Shown: one piece after another, positions 26,299 to 35,164 of the stretch
Numbering within the stretch: position 1 is the first letter of the stretch
Layout of the letters: each line of letters opens with the position of its first letter
Origin: Lachnospiraceae bacterium
GTDB taxonomy: Bacteria > Bacillota > Clostridia > Lachnospirales > Lachnospiraceae
Direction of reading: 5' to 3'
NCBI GenBank assembly: GCA_024695225.1
Contig: JAILIO010000139.1
Location: 1 to 59,864, forward strand
DNA length: 59,864 nt
Translations under genes and position numbers: made by a program
Notes under the pieces: model-generated
The model's database searches: none
Seen by the model: the letters and a program-made list of their open reading frames with translations, nothing else
Told to the model about the DNA's origin: nothing

Positions 26299-26836
26299 AG
26301 TACAGACTTGCGAGATTGAGGGACTTAAGGTGATCACCCCCAGGGTCATATACGACAACAGGGGATATTTCTCTGAGACATACAATCAGCGCGATATGGA
26401 GGAGGCGGGGATCCACATAGACTTCGTCCAGGACAACCAGTCGGCGTCTGTCCGGGGCGTGCTGAGAGGCCTTCATTTCCAGAAGGAGCATCCCCAGGAC
26501 AAGCTGGTGAGGGTCATAAGCGGAGAGGTCTTCGATGTGGCGGTGGATATCAGAAAGGGATCCCCCACCTTTGGCAAGTGGTACGGAGTCAAACTTTCTG
26601 CAGCCAACAAAAAGCAGTTTTTGATCCCCAAGAATTTTGCCCACGGTTTTCTGGTGCTGTCTGATTTTGCCGAGTTTGTCTACAAGTGTTCGGATTTTTA
26701 CCATCCCGGCGATGAAGGGGGCTTTATGTACAATGACCCCGACATAGGGGTGGAGTGGCCTCTCTCAGAGGATATGAAAGTGACTCTTTCTGAGCGGGAT
26801 ACCAAATGGGCGTCCTTTAAGGATACTTTTACCTGA
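26285..26836 (+). CDS. rfbC: dTDP-4-dehydrorhamnose 3,5-epimerase
   Basis: 183 residues, the family length. The cupin carries RGVLRGLHFQ, RVISGEVFDVAVDIR (the latter with the catalytic-site region) and NFAHGFLVLSD. The long upstream extension from 26123 is rejected: ATG 26285, ten bases after AAAGGAG, begins directly at the family N-terminus GKIEVQTCEIEGLKVI. It acts between RmlB and RmlD in dTDP-L-rhamnose synthesis. Four bases separate it from the exporter permease. Confidence 0.96.
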   Translation: MGKIEVQTCEIEGLKVITPRVIYDNRGYFSETYNQRDMEEAGIHIDFVQDNQSASVRGVLRGLHFQKEHPQDKLVRVISGEVFDVAVDIRKGSPTFGKWYGVKLSAANKKQFLIPKNFAHGFLVLSDFAEFVYKCSDFYHPGDEGGFMYNDPDIGVEWPLSEDMKVTLSERDTKWASFKDTFT

Positions 26837-26840
26837 GGTC

Positions 26841-27644
26841 ATGGACAGTAAGCGTTGGGCCCTGATCGCCAGGCTATCCGCCAACGATTTCAGGAAAAAA
26901 TATGCCGGGTCTTACCTGGGCAGGATATGGGCCCTTGCCCAGCCTGTGGTGACCGTTGCCATGTATTATGTAGTCTTTGACAGGATATTCGGCGCGGTGC
27001 CCCCCATCACGGAGGAGGGGGGACGGGTGACCTATGTCGCCTGGCTCACGGCGGGACTTGTGCCCTGGTTCTTTATAAGCGAATCACTGAATTCGGGGCT
27101 TATGGCCCTTCTGGATTACAGTTATCTGGTAAAGAAGGTGGTGTTTGACATAGACACCCTGCCTCTCATCAAAGTGATGGGGGCAGTCTACACCCACCTG
27201 ATCTTTGTGGGAGTATACCTGATCCTTTTCTTTGTCACAGGCTGCAAAGCCTTTCCCACCATGATACAGATCGTATATTACAGTTTTGCCGCGGCAGTGC
27301 TGTCTCTGGCCCTGTCTTATTTCAATGCGGCGGTGGTGGTGTTTTTCAGGGATCTCCAGCAGATAGTCAGCATCCTTCTCCAGCTCCTTATGTGGGGCAC
27401 TCCCATACTCTGGGATGTCTCCATGGTGGGAGATGGGACCACGGGAAAGATCGCCGGCATCATAACCTATCTGAACCCCTTTGCCTATATAGTCATGGGA
27501 TACAGGACCGCATCCTTTGAGGGCAAGTGGTTCTGGGAACTTGGCAGCAGGAATCTTTATTTCTGGGGACTTACCCTTTTCCTTTTGTTTGTGAACCGGA
27601 GACTGTTCAAGAGGCTTAAGCCTCATTTTGCAGATGTGTTATGA
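26841..27644 (+). CDS. wzm: ABC-2 polysaccharide exporter permease (Wzm/TagG/RgpC type)
   Basis: 267 residues with six predicted helices and the family N-terminus LIARLSANDFRKKYAGSYLGRIWALAQPV, the cytoplasmic amphipathic segment that contacts the ATPase. LVPWFFISESLNSG and YLNPFAYIVMGYR are further Wzm/TagG/RgpC landmarks. It moves a lipid-linked polysaccharide through the membrane with the ATPase encoded next, whose start overlaps by ATGA. Position after rhamnose genes and before GT2 genes is that of rhamnan exporters. Confidence 0.92.
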   Translation: MDSKRWALIARLSANDFRKKYAGSYLGRIWALAQPVVTVAMYYVVFDRIFGAVPPITEEGGRVTYVAWLTAGLVPWFFISESLNSGLMALLDYSYLVKKVVFDIDTLPLIKVMGAVYTHLIFVGVYLILFFVTGCKAFPTMIQIVYYSFAAAVLSLALSYFNAAVVVFFRDLQQIVSILLQLLMWGTPILWDVSMVGDGTTGKIAGIITYLNPFAYIVMGYRTASFEGKWFWELGSRNLYFWGLTLFLLFVNRRLFKRLKPHFADVL

Positions 27645-28933
27645 GTGAAAAAGAGATCGCCATAGAGGTCAGGGACCTCTCAAAGGAATACATGCTCTAC
27701 AACAAGCCCTCCGACCGCCTGGTGGAGGCTTTGGGGCTCTCCAAAAAGAGCCGTCACACACTCCACGAAGCCCTGAAAGATGTGAACCTGACAGTTTACC
27801 GTGGGGAGAGCATAGGGATCATAGGAAAGAACGGTTCCGGAAAATCCACCATACTGAAGATCATAACCGGGGTGCTGAGCCCCACCAGAGGCACTGTCAC
27901 CGTGAACGGCAGGATATCGGCCCTGCTGGAACTGGGGGCCGGCTTCAATATGGAGTACACCGGGCTTGAAAATATCTACCTGAACGGCGCCATGACGGGC
28001 TTCACTGACAGGGAGATAGACGAGAGGCTGGAATCCATACTGGAATTTGCAGACATAGGGGATTACGTGCACCAGCCGGTGAAGACCTATTCAAGCGGTA
28101 TGTTCGTGAGACTGGCCTTCGCTCTCGCCATAAATATCGACCCGGAGATACTCATAGTGGACGAAGCGCTGTCCGTGGGGGATGTGTTCTTTCAGGCCAA
28201 GTGCTACCACAAATTCGAGGAGTTCAGGCAGCAGGGAAAGACCATAATCTTTGTGAGCCACGATCTCTCAAGCATCGCCAAATACTGCGACAGGGTGATG
28301 CTGTTAAACGACGGCGTGAAACTTGGGGAGGGACTTCCCAAGCAGATGATAGACGATTACAAGAGAGTGCTGGTGGGACAGTATGAACTGCCGGAACCGG
28401 GGACCAGGCTTGCTGACGACAGCGATATAAGAGCCGCTGCCGCCCGTGCTTCCCGGCAGAATCCGGAAACCCTGGAGTACGGATCCATGAAGGCCCAGAT
28501 AACCGAGACCTTTGTCACCGATGAAAACGGCGTCAGGGCAAAGGCTGTCATAAAGGGCACCAGATTCACCATACACATGAAAGTGGATATCACCGGGGAT
28601 ATCGAATGCCCCATCTTTGCATTTACCTTTAAGAATGTGCGTGGCACGGAGATCACCGGCACAAATACCATGTTTGAAAAAGCGTTTCTGGAGCCGGTCC
28701 GCGCAGGCGACAGTCTGGAGGTCACCTTCACCCAGGTCATGAGCCTGCAGGGGGGAGAGTACCTGCTGTCCTTCGGGTGTACCGGGTATGAGGGAGAGAC
28801 CTTTACAGTCTATCACAGACTCTACGATGCCCTGAATGTGACAGTGGTGTCAGACAAAGATACCGTCGGTTTTTATGATATGGATTCAGAGATATCAGTC
28901 AGGAAGGAAAATGGGAAAGATAAAAAAACCTGA
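27641..28933 (+). CDS. wzt: Polysaccharide exporter ATPase with C-terminal carbohydrate-binding-like domain (Wzt type)
   Basis: 430 residues. ATPase core: Walker A GKNGSGKST (62-70), signature YSSGM (150-154), Walker B ILIVDEAL (170-177) and the switch SHD. An N-terminal insertion typical of the TagH/Wzt group precedes Walker A. Residues from about 265 to 430 form a separate beta-rich domain (VTDENGVRAKAVIKGTRFTIHMKVD, then FKNVRGTEITGTNT, then GGEYLLSFG), the layout of the Wzt C-terminal domain that recognises the modified non-reducing end of the polymer in E. coli O9a. A WbdD-like candidate for making that end-modification follows immediately, overlapping by 23 bases. Confidence 0.92.
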   Translation: MSEKEIAIEVRDLSKEYMLYNKPSDRLVEALGLSKKSRHTLHEALKDVNLTVYRGESIGIIGKNGSGKSTILKIITGVLSPTRGTVTVNGRISALLELGAGFNMEYTGLENIYLNGAMTGFTDREIDERLESILEFADIGDYVHQPVKTYSSGMFVRLAFALAINIDPEILIVDEALSVGDVFFQAKCYHKFEEFRQQGKTIIFVSHDLSSIAKYCDRVMLLNDGVKLGEGLPKQMIDDYKRVLVGQYELPEPGTRLADDSDIRAAAARASRQNPETLEYGSMKAQITETFVTDENGVRAKAVIKGTRFTIHMKVDITGDIECPIFAFTFKNVRGTEITGTNTMFEKAFLEPVRAGDSLEVTFTQVMSLQGGEYLLSFGCTGYEGETFTVYHRLYDALNVTVVSDKDTVGFYDMDSEISVRKENGKDKKT

Positions 28934-30962
28934 ACCTAAGACGAAGGAAGAGATCGGTTCCGTCATCGTAGATATCTCCAAATATAGCGGGGATGACAGA
29001 TACTGTGACGGGGAGGTGGAGGATGAGATCCTCTCCATCGCAAAGAAGTATGCGGAGCCGGAATATCCGGAGATCATAGAGGAAAAGAAGAACTGGCCCG
29101 TTCTCTATCACCTTTCAAAGGAGAGAGAGAACATCGTGGAATGGCTTCCCATACAGAAGGACCAGAAGGTTTTGGAAGTGGGCGCAGGATGCGGCGCCGT
29201 AACCGGCATGCTGTCAAAAAAGGCCGCAAAAGTGGACTGTGCGGAGCTGTCTCTCAAACGCAGCAGGATAAACGCCTACAGGCACGCCGACAGGGACAAT
29301 ATCGTCATATATGTGGGGAATTTCACGGACACAGAACCCTCCCTCCCCTGTGACTACGACTGGATCATACTGACAGGAGTTCTGGAGTATGCAGGTTCCT
29401 ATGTGGATGATAGGGACCCTTATGTGACCCTGCTGAAACTCCTGAAAAAGCATCTCGCCCCCGGAGGCCGCATGGCCACAGCCATAGAAAACAGACTGGG
29501 GCTCAAGTATTTCGCAGGATGCCGTGAAGATCATGTAGCCCGCTATTTTGCAGGGATCGAAGGCTATACCGGGAATGAGCCTGCGGTGACATTCTCCCGG
29601 GGTTCTCTGAAAGGGATCTTTGAAAGCGCGGGATTCTCAGAGGATGAGCTCTCATTTTACTACCCCTATCCCGATTATAAATTCATGAGGGAACTGTACA
29701 GCGACAGAAGGCTGCCTCTCAGGGGTGAACTCTGCGACAATATCAGAAACTTTGACATGGACAGGCTGCTGCTCTTCGACGAGGGGAAAGCCTTTGACGC
29801 CCTTATTTCCGACGGGCTCTTTCGGGAGTTCTCAAACTCCTTCATGGTGCTGACAGGACCCGAACCGGATACGGTCTATGTCAGGTATTCCGGGGAGAGA
29901 GCTCCCGAATACAGGATAAAGACCGAGGAGCACCTGAAGGAAAATGAACACTATGTCCTGAAAGCACCCCTGACCGAGGAAGCCCGTTCCCATGTGGAAC
30001 AGATGGCGGAGGTCTATCCCGCTCTCAGGGACAGATACGAAGGGGGAGGTCTGAAACTCTGCCCCTGTACAAAGGATGCGGAGGGAAGAGGCGTGAGATT
30101 TGAGCACTGCAAAGGCACAACCCTTGCAAGGCTTATGAGCGACGCCGTGTCCGCAGGGGATGAGCTGCTGATACGAAAGCTCTTTCACAGATATGTGAAG
30201 CTCATTTCCTATGGAGATGACAACTGCGAGATCACGGATTCGGACCTTCTGTTTTCAAACATCATGGTGGACGGGGACAACTGGACTGCCATCGATTACG
30301 AATGGACCGACAATGAAAACGTTCCCGTGATGGATGTGGCTTTCAGGGCTCTGTACTGCTTTGCCCTGACCCAGCCCGAGGATTCGGTGATCCCCGGCGT
30401 GGACGATCTGATCGAGGAACTGGGCATAACCCAGAAACGCATGGATGAGATCAGAAGGGGAGAACTGGCTTTCCAGAAGAAGGTCACGGGAAACAGGCTG
30501 ACCCTGGGAGAGATAAGGGAGCGCATCGGAAACCGCATCTATACCGCGTCTGACCTGAAGACCGGGGAGAACCTCAGAAATGAAGCTGTGGTCTACGAGG
30601 ATACAGGACACGGTTTCAATGAAGAGGAGACTGTGAGATTTGAGGATGCCCATATCAATTATGAAGTGCCCTCCGGCAGAAGGGCTCTCAGGGTGGACCC
30701 CTGTTCCTACAGATGCATCCTTAAGATAGGGACACTGAGCTTTATGGGCAGGGAGATCACGGACAAGGAGATAAGGTCAAACGGGCTTAAGCTGTCACCG
30801 GGGCTCTATGCCTTTGACACAGAGGATCCCTGGATAGAATTTGATCTGGACAGGACAGGGCTTCCCGGGGGAACCCTCATATTTGAAGCTGAGGCATCTC
30901 ATCTGACAGAAGGCATTGCGGAGGCCCTCTCCGGAGTCAGGGTAAAGAGAGGTATATTCTGA
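28911..30962 (+). CDS. Methyltransferase fused to a kinase-like domain (WbdD-like)
   Basis: 683 residues. Class I methyltransferase in the first third: motif I VLEVGAGCG (88-96), WIILTGVLEYAG (151-162), LLKKHLAPGGRM, then AIENRLGLKYFAGCREDH. A kinase-like region follows: YVLKAP with candidate ATP lysine K351, SDLLFSNIMVDG with D445 and N450 in the spacing of HGDxxxxN, and IDYEW (461-465) at the DFG position; the HG of the loop is replaced by DS. A beta-rich C-terminus ends the chain. This order matches WbdD, the chain terminator that adds methyl and phosphate to E. coli O9a. ATG 28911, preceded by AGGAAGGAA, beats the upstream 28875 codon. Confidence 0.75.
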   Translation: MGKIKKPEPKTKEEIGSVIVDISKYSGDDRYCDGEVEDEILSIAKKYAEPEYPEIIEEKKNWPVLYHLSKERENIVEWLPIQKDQKVLEVGAGCGAVTGMLSKKAAKVDCAELSLKRSRINAYRHADRDNIVIYVGNFTDTEPSLPCDYDWIILTGVLEYAGSYVDDRDPYVTLLKLLKKHLAPGGRMATAIENRLGLKYFAGCREDHVARYFAGIEGYTGNEPAVTFSRGSLKGIFESAGFSEDELSFYYPYPDYKFMRELYSDRRLPLRGELCDNIRNFDMDRLLLFDEGKAFDALISDGLFREFSNSFMVLTGPEPDTVYVRYSGERAPEYRIKTEEHLKENEHYVLKAPLTEEARSHVEQMAEVYPALRDRYEGGGLKLCPCTKDAEGRGVRFEHCKGTTLARLMSDAVSAGDELLIRKLFHRYVKLISYGDDNCEITDSDLLFSNIMVDGDNWTAIDYEWTDNENVPVMDVAFRALYCFALTQPEDSVIPGVDDLIEELGITQKRMDEIRRGELAFQKKVTGNRLTLGEIRERIGNRIYTASDLKTGENLRNEAVVYEDTGHGFNEEETVRFEDAHINYEVPSGRRALRVDPCSYRCILKIGTLSFMGREITDKEIRSNGLKLSPGLYAFDTEDPWIEFDLDRTGLPGGTLIFEAEASHLTEGIAEALSGVRVKRGIF

Positions 30963-33136
30963 TGGCGATGGAAGGATGGGACGGTTATTATAAAAGGCTT
31001 TCTGCCGCCATAAGGTCCGAGAACAACAGAAAGGCCGCGGATGCCGCTGCCCTGAGATCCGCAGCAGAGGAGACGGACAGAAAGATCGCAAAGATAGAGA
31101 AGAACCCGGTTTACAGGGCTCTCAGATTTTTGACGGGAGGGGGGAGATCAAAGGACTCCCTGCCCGTAAATGAGGACAGGGATACCGGGAAAACTCTGTC
31201 CAAAGAGCTCAGATCCCCATCCTCACCGGAATACGAAAGGGAATTCCACCGGCAGACAAATCCTTACGAATCCCTGAAGGAAAGCCATGCCCTCACACCC
31301 CGCCACATCCCCTGTGACACGGATGAGATCAGGGTGGTAAGCCTTGCAGGGTGTTCGGGGATAAATCCCCTCGCGGAGTCGGAGGGCAGAAAATACATAC
31401 TCTTCCTGCCTGAGGACACATATGTCACTGAAAATGCGGAACACAGGATGACCGCCTTTATGGATGGTGAACCTGACTGTTCCTTTGTCTACTGGGATGA
31501 GGACCGCTTTGACCCCGGGCGTGGGATCGGTTCTGACCCTGTGTTCAAACCCGGGCCTTCCCCCGACACCCTCATCTCATTTATGTATACCGGGGCCTGC
31601 GTCATGGTCCGGGAGGAGGCCTGCAGGGATCTTCCCTGGGAGGCTGAATGGGATCCTGTTCAGAACATATATGTACTTCTCTTAAGGCTCCTCCTCACAA
31701 AGGGAGTGAAGACCATGGGGTATATCCCCGAGGTGCTCTCCGGCAGTGTCCGGGGCTTTCGGGAATTTGGCGCCCACCCGGATCTCTCCGGGATAAAAGA
31801 GAAGATCTTTCGTGAAACAGGGACCGGGGTGTCCTTCAAACCCGCCCAGGACCCCCTTATAACCCATGCATTATATGAGCCTCAGGGACCCTGGCCTTTG
31901 GTGTCTGTGATCATTCCCTCAAAGGATCATCCGGATATCCTGGAAAGGGCTGTGGCGTCCATAAGGACCGGAACAGATTACAGTAGTTATGAAATAATCG
32001 TAGTGGACAACGGCAGTACTGATATGGGCCGGAAGGCATATGAACACCTGTCGGAGATATATGATTTCAACTATATATATTTTAAATCAGAATTTAACTT
32101 CTCCCATTCCTGCAATCTTGGAGCGGAAAAGTCCAGAGGAGAACTACTGTTATTTTTAAATGATGACACTGAGGTCATCGAAAAGGACTGGATGAGAAAT
32201 CTGGCCTGTCAGACGCTAAGGCCTTGGACCGGGGCAGCGGGAGCCAGGCTCCTGTATGAGGGGACAGACCTGATACAGCACGCAGGAGTCACCAATATGG
32301 CCATAGGTCCCTCCCATAAGCTGGCTACCCTCACGGATGAACGCTCTTATTACCATGGGGTGAACAGGTATGACAGGAATGTCCTTGCGGTGACAGGGGC
32401 ATGCATGATGATTAGAAGGGAAGTGTTTGACAAAGCCTGCGGTTTCGACGAGGAACTGGCAGTTGCCTACAATGACATAGACCTGTGCATGACCCTGACT
32501 GAGATGGGTTATTTCAATGTGCTGAGGAACGATTCCGTCATGTGGCATGACGAGTCACTCTCCCGGGGAGCGGACGATGCGGATCCGGAAAAAACAGACA
32601 GGCTGTACTCCGAGGAACAGCGTCTTTACAGTAAACATGCGGATTTCAAGGGAAGAGATCCATTTTACAGCCCCTTCCTGTCCCAGGACACGGTTTACTA
32701 CGAGGTTCGGGGGGATTTTGAATGGAATGACAAAAAACTTTTGTCAAAGAGGGCATCGGCCCCCGAAGGTCAGGTTCATGAGGGCATGAAACTCACTGTG
32801 GACAGGGCAGTGCTTAAAAAAGACCCCGACCCCGCGGTCCCCGTATCCGTTTTGGTTGAAGGCTGGGCCTATGTGCCCGACAGGGACAATTCCGACTTTG
32901 AAAAGACTGTGCTTCTGAGGGATACCCAGGGACATACTCTGGCTTTCAGAGCATTTCCCAGGTACAGGAAGGATGTTTACCGGGCGCTTGATTCCATGCA
33001 GAATTGCGGACTCACGGCATTTACCGCAAGGATTTCCCCCGGGGATGTTCCAAAGGGAACCTACAATGTGGGACTCAGTCTGAAAGCAGAGGGCCTGGTC
33101 TATGTGACATGGTCTGACAGGGAGGTTACTTTATGA
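30962..33136 (+). CDS. Large GT2 glycosyltransferase; first GT domain degenerate, second intact
   Basis: 724 residues. An N-terminal helical stretch (about 15-50) is followed by a reduced GT-A remnant (about 122-300): YWDEDRFD and VFKPGPSPDTL match DEDK/KPxxxPD of the family, but the nucleotide-binding VSIIVP start is gone. A complete GT2 domain begins at 313 (VSVIIPSKDH) with VVDNGS, LNDDTE (399-404), IQHAGV and AYNDIDLC. A 110-residue beta-rich tail follows. Such tandem GT2 proteins, including RgpF relatives, build rhamnans. It starts in TGATG, coupled to the methyltransferase-kinase, and ends in ATGA with the next GT2. Confidence 0.85.
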   Translation: MAMEGWDGYYKRLSAAIRSENNRKAADAAALRSAAEETDRKIAKIEKNPVYRALRFLTGGGRSKDSLPVNEDRDTGKTLSKELRSPSSPEYEREFHRQTNPYESLKESHALTPRHIPCDTDEIRVVSLAGCSGINPLAESEGRKYILFLPEDTYVTENAEHRMTAFMDGEPDCSFVYWDEDRFDPGRGIGSDPVFKPGPSPDTLISFMYTGACVMVREEACRDLPWEAEWDPVQNIYVLLLRLLLTKGVKTMGYIPEVLSGSVRGFREFGAHPDLSGIKEKIFRETGTGVSFKPAQDPLITHALYEPQGPWPLVSVIIPSKDHPDILERAVASIRTGTDYSSYEIIVVDNGSTDMGRKAYEHLSEIYDFNYIYFKSEFNFSHSCNLGAEKSRGELLLFLNDDTEVIEKDWMRNLACQTLRPWTGAAGARLLYEGTDLIQHAGVTNMAIGPSHKLATLTDERSYYHGVNRYDRNVLAVTGACMMIRREVFDKACGFDEELAVAYNDIDLCMTLTEMGYFNVLRNDSVMWHDESLSRGADDADPEKTDRLYSEEQRLYSKHADFKGRDPFYSPFLSQDTVYYEVRGDFEWNDKKLLSKRASAPEGQVHEGMKLTVDRAVLKKDPDPAVPVSVLVEGWAYVPDRDNSDFEKTVLLRDTQGHTLAFRAFPRYRKDVYRALDSMQNCGLTAFTARISPGDVPKGTYNVGLSLKAEGLVYVTWSDREVTL

Positions 33137-35097
33137 GCGGCGATCCAAATCTCGAAAAAGCCCTTCTGGAGTACAGGGAAGAGAAGGAAAGGGGAGAGAA
33201 GGTCCGCCGGGAGTACGAGGACGCGGCCCTTTTGCTGGACAGGAAACTCATGACCCTGGAGGCCATAAAGACCGGGAAACTCTGGAAGATGACGGGACCC
33301 ATGAGAAGCGTGTACCACTGGGCTCAGAGACAGAAGGACAGGGTTGCGAGATACGGAAGCGTAAAGGGCTTTCTCAGAAAGCTGGCCTCCAAGAAGCATG
33401 AGATCAGCGTGAGAAAGAGCTACGGCGTGAGCTCCTACCCGGATGAGGCTGTCAGGAAAGAGCACTCTGAGAGAAAATTCAAGAATGCCATAACCGTATC
33501 CATCCTGGTGCCCCTGTACAACACACCGGAAAAATTCCTGAGGGAAATGATAGAATCAGTCCTCTGGCAGACCTACGGCGGGTGGCAACTGTGCCTGGCA
33601 GACGGGTCTGACAGCGCTCACGGAAAAGTAGGCGACATATGCAGGGAGTACGCGGCAAAGGATAGCCGGATCTGCTACAAAAAGCTTGAGAAGAATCAGG
33701 GGATATCCGGGAACACAAATGAATGCCTGAAAATGGCAACGGGAGAGTACGCAGGGCTTTTTGACCACGATGATATCCTCCATCCGGATGTGCTCTATCA
33801 GTACATGGATGTCATAGAGAGGGAAGGGGCAGACTATCTCTACTGTGACGAGACCACATTCCACGGAAACAGCGTGGACAATATGATCACCATGCATTTC
33901 AAACCGGACTTTGCAATAGACAATCTCCGGGCCAACAACTATATATGTCATTTCAGTGTGTTCAAAAAAAGCCTGCTGGAGGGTGAAGAACTCTTCAGAC
34001 CCAGATTTGACGGGAGCCAGGACCACGATATGATACTCAGGCTCACAGCCAGGGCAGAGCACATAGTGCATGTGCCAAAACTCATGTACTACTGGAGATC
34101 CCATAAAGGATCCACTGCAGCGGACATAAATGCAAAAAGCTATGCCATTGCGGCTGCAAAGGGGGCAGTGTCAGATCATCTGACAAAGGCCGGTTTCAGG
34201 AACTTTGAGATCACATCCACCAAGGCTTTTGAGACCATATTCAGGATCCGGTACGAGATAAAGGGAAGACCCATGGTCTCCATCGTGATCCCCGCCAGGG
34301 ACCGGGCGGAGGATACGGGGCGCTGCGTAAGGTCCATTCTGGAGAGGAGCACCTACGACTGCTTTGAGATCCTGATAATGGACAACGGCTCAGTGCAGGA
34401 GGAGACAAAGGAACTCTACAGAGAACTTGAAAAGAAGGAAAATGTAAGGATACTTCGGGATGACGGGGACTTTAATTACCCAAGGCTCAATAACGAGGCG
34501 GTGTCTGAGGCCTCGGGAGAATACATCCTGCTCTTAAATAACGACACGGAGGTCATAACCCCCGACTGGATAGAGGAACTGCTCATGTACGCCCAGAGAC
34601 CGGATGTGGGGGCAGTTGGGGCAAAGCTTTATTACCCGGACTACACCATCCAGCACGCGGGAGTGGTGATCGGGCTCGGCGCCCACAGGACTGCAGGCCA
34701 TGTGCACTACAGGGTGGGACAGGAGAACCTGGGTTATATGGGCAGGCTTTGCTATGTCCAGAACTTTTCTGCGGTCACCGCCGCCTGCCTGATGGTGAAA
34801 AAATCCCTTTACGAGGAAGTGGGGGGGCTGGATCAGAAATTTGCCATAGCCTTAAACGATGTGGACTTCTGTCTCAGGCTCAGGGAAAAGGGGCTTGTGA
34901 ACGTGTGGACCCCCTTTGCGGAACTGTTCCACTACGAATCCGCTTCCAGGGGGAATGATATGGAGGGGGAGAGGGCAGAGCGCTACAACAGGGAGTCAGC
35001 CCTTTTCAGGGAACGGTGGAAGGAGATCCTGGAAAAGGGAGATCCCTATTACAACGTGAATTTCTCCCTCGACAGGAGTGATTTCTCCCTCAGATGA
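33133..35097 (+). CDS. Tandem GT2 glycosyltransferase with two intact domains
   Basis: 654 residues. N-terminal coiled-coil-like region (5-45), then GT2 domain 1 from about 120 (VSILVPLYNT) with LFDHDD (209-214), YLYCDE and SQDHDM, and GT2 domain 2 from about 381 (VSIVIPARDR) with MDNGS, LLNNDTE (467-473), IQHAGVVIGLG and ALNDVDFC. Both metal-binding acidic motifs are present, so both domains could be active and make two different linkages. Two-domain GT2 enzymes commonly polymerise repeating disaccharides or rhamnans. Last gene before the promoter at 35122. Confidence 0.9.
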   Translation: MSGDPNLEKALLEYREEKERGEKVRREYEDAALLLDRKLMTLEAIKTGKLWKMTGPMRSVYHWAQRQKDRVARYGSVKGFLRKLASKKHEISVRKSYGVSSYPDEAVRKEHSERKFKNAITVSILVPLYNTPEKFLREMIESVLWQTYGGWQLCLADGSDSAHGKVGDICREYAAKDSRICYKKLEKNQGISGNTNECLKMATGEYAGLFDHDDILHPDVLYQYMDVIEREGADYLYCDETTFHGNSVDNMITMHFKPDFAIDNLRANNYICHFSVFKKSLLEGEELFRPRFDGSQDHDMILRLTARAEHIVHVPKLMYYWRSHKGSTAADINAKSYAIAAAKGAVSDHLTKAGFRNFEITSTKAFETIFRIRYEIKGRPMVSIVIPARDRAEDTGRCVRSILERSTYDCFEILIMDNGSVQEETKELYRELEKKENVRILRDDGDFNYPRLNNEAVSEASGEYILLLNNDTEVITPDWIEELLMYAQRPDVGAVGAKLYYPDYTIQHAGVVIGLGAHRTAGHVHYRVGQENLGYMGRLCYVQNFSAVTAACLMVKKSLYEEVGGLDQKFAIALNDVDFCLRLREKGLVNVWTPFAELFHYESASRGNDMEGERAERYNRESALFRERWKEILEKGDPYYNVNFSLDRSDFSLR

Positions 35098-35121
35098 TCC
35101 GGGGCAGAATTCACCTTATTG

Positions 35122-35130
35122 TGGTATACT
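35122..35130 (+). promoter_or_regulatory. Extended -10 promoter of the phosphoglucomutase gene
   Basis: TGGTATACT (35122-35130) is a full extended -10. No TTGACA-like -35 lies 17 bases upstream. It precedes the AAGGAGGTG site and ATG 35165. Confidence 0.6.
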
Positions 35131-35164
35131 GTTAAGACATACTTAAATATAAGGAGGTGCAGTA

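Noticed and set aside
25805..26704. 299-residue minus-strand ORF over rfbC and the small membrane protein
   Set aside because: Its frame is antisense to conserved rfbC codons and its C-terminal half is Pro/Ser/Arg-rich, the mirror of the acidic coding sequence.
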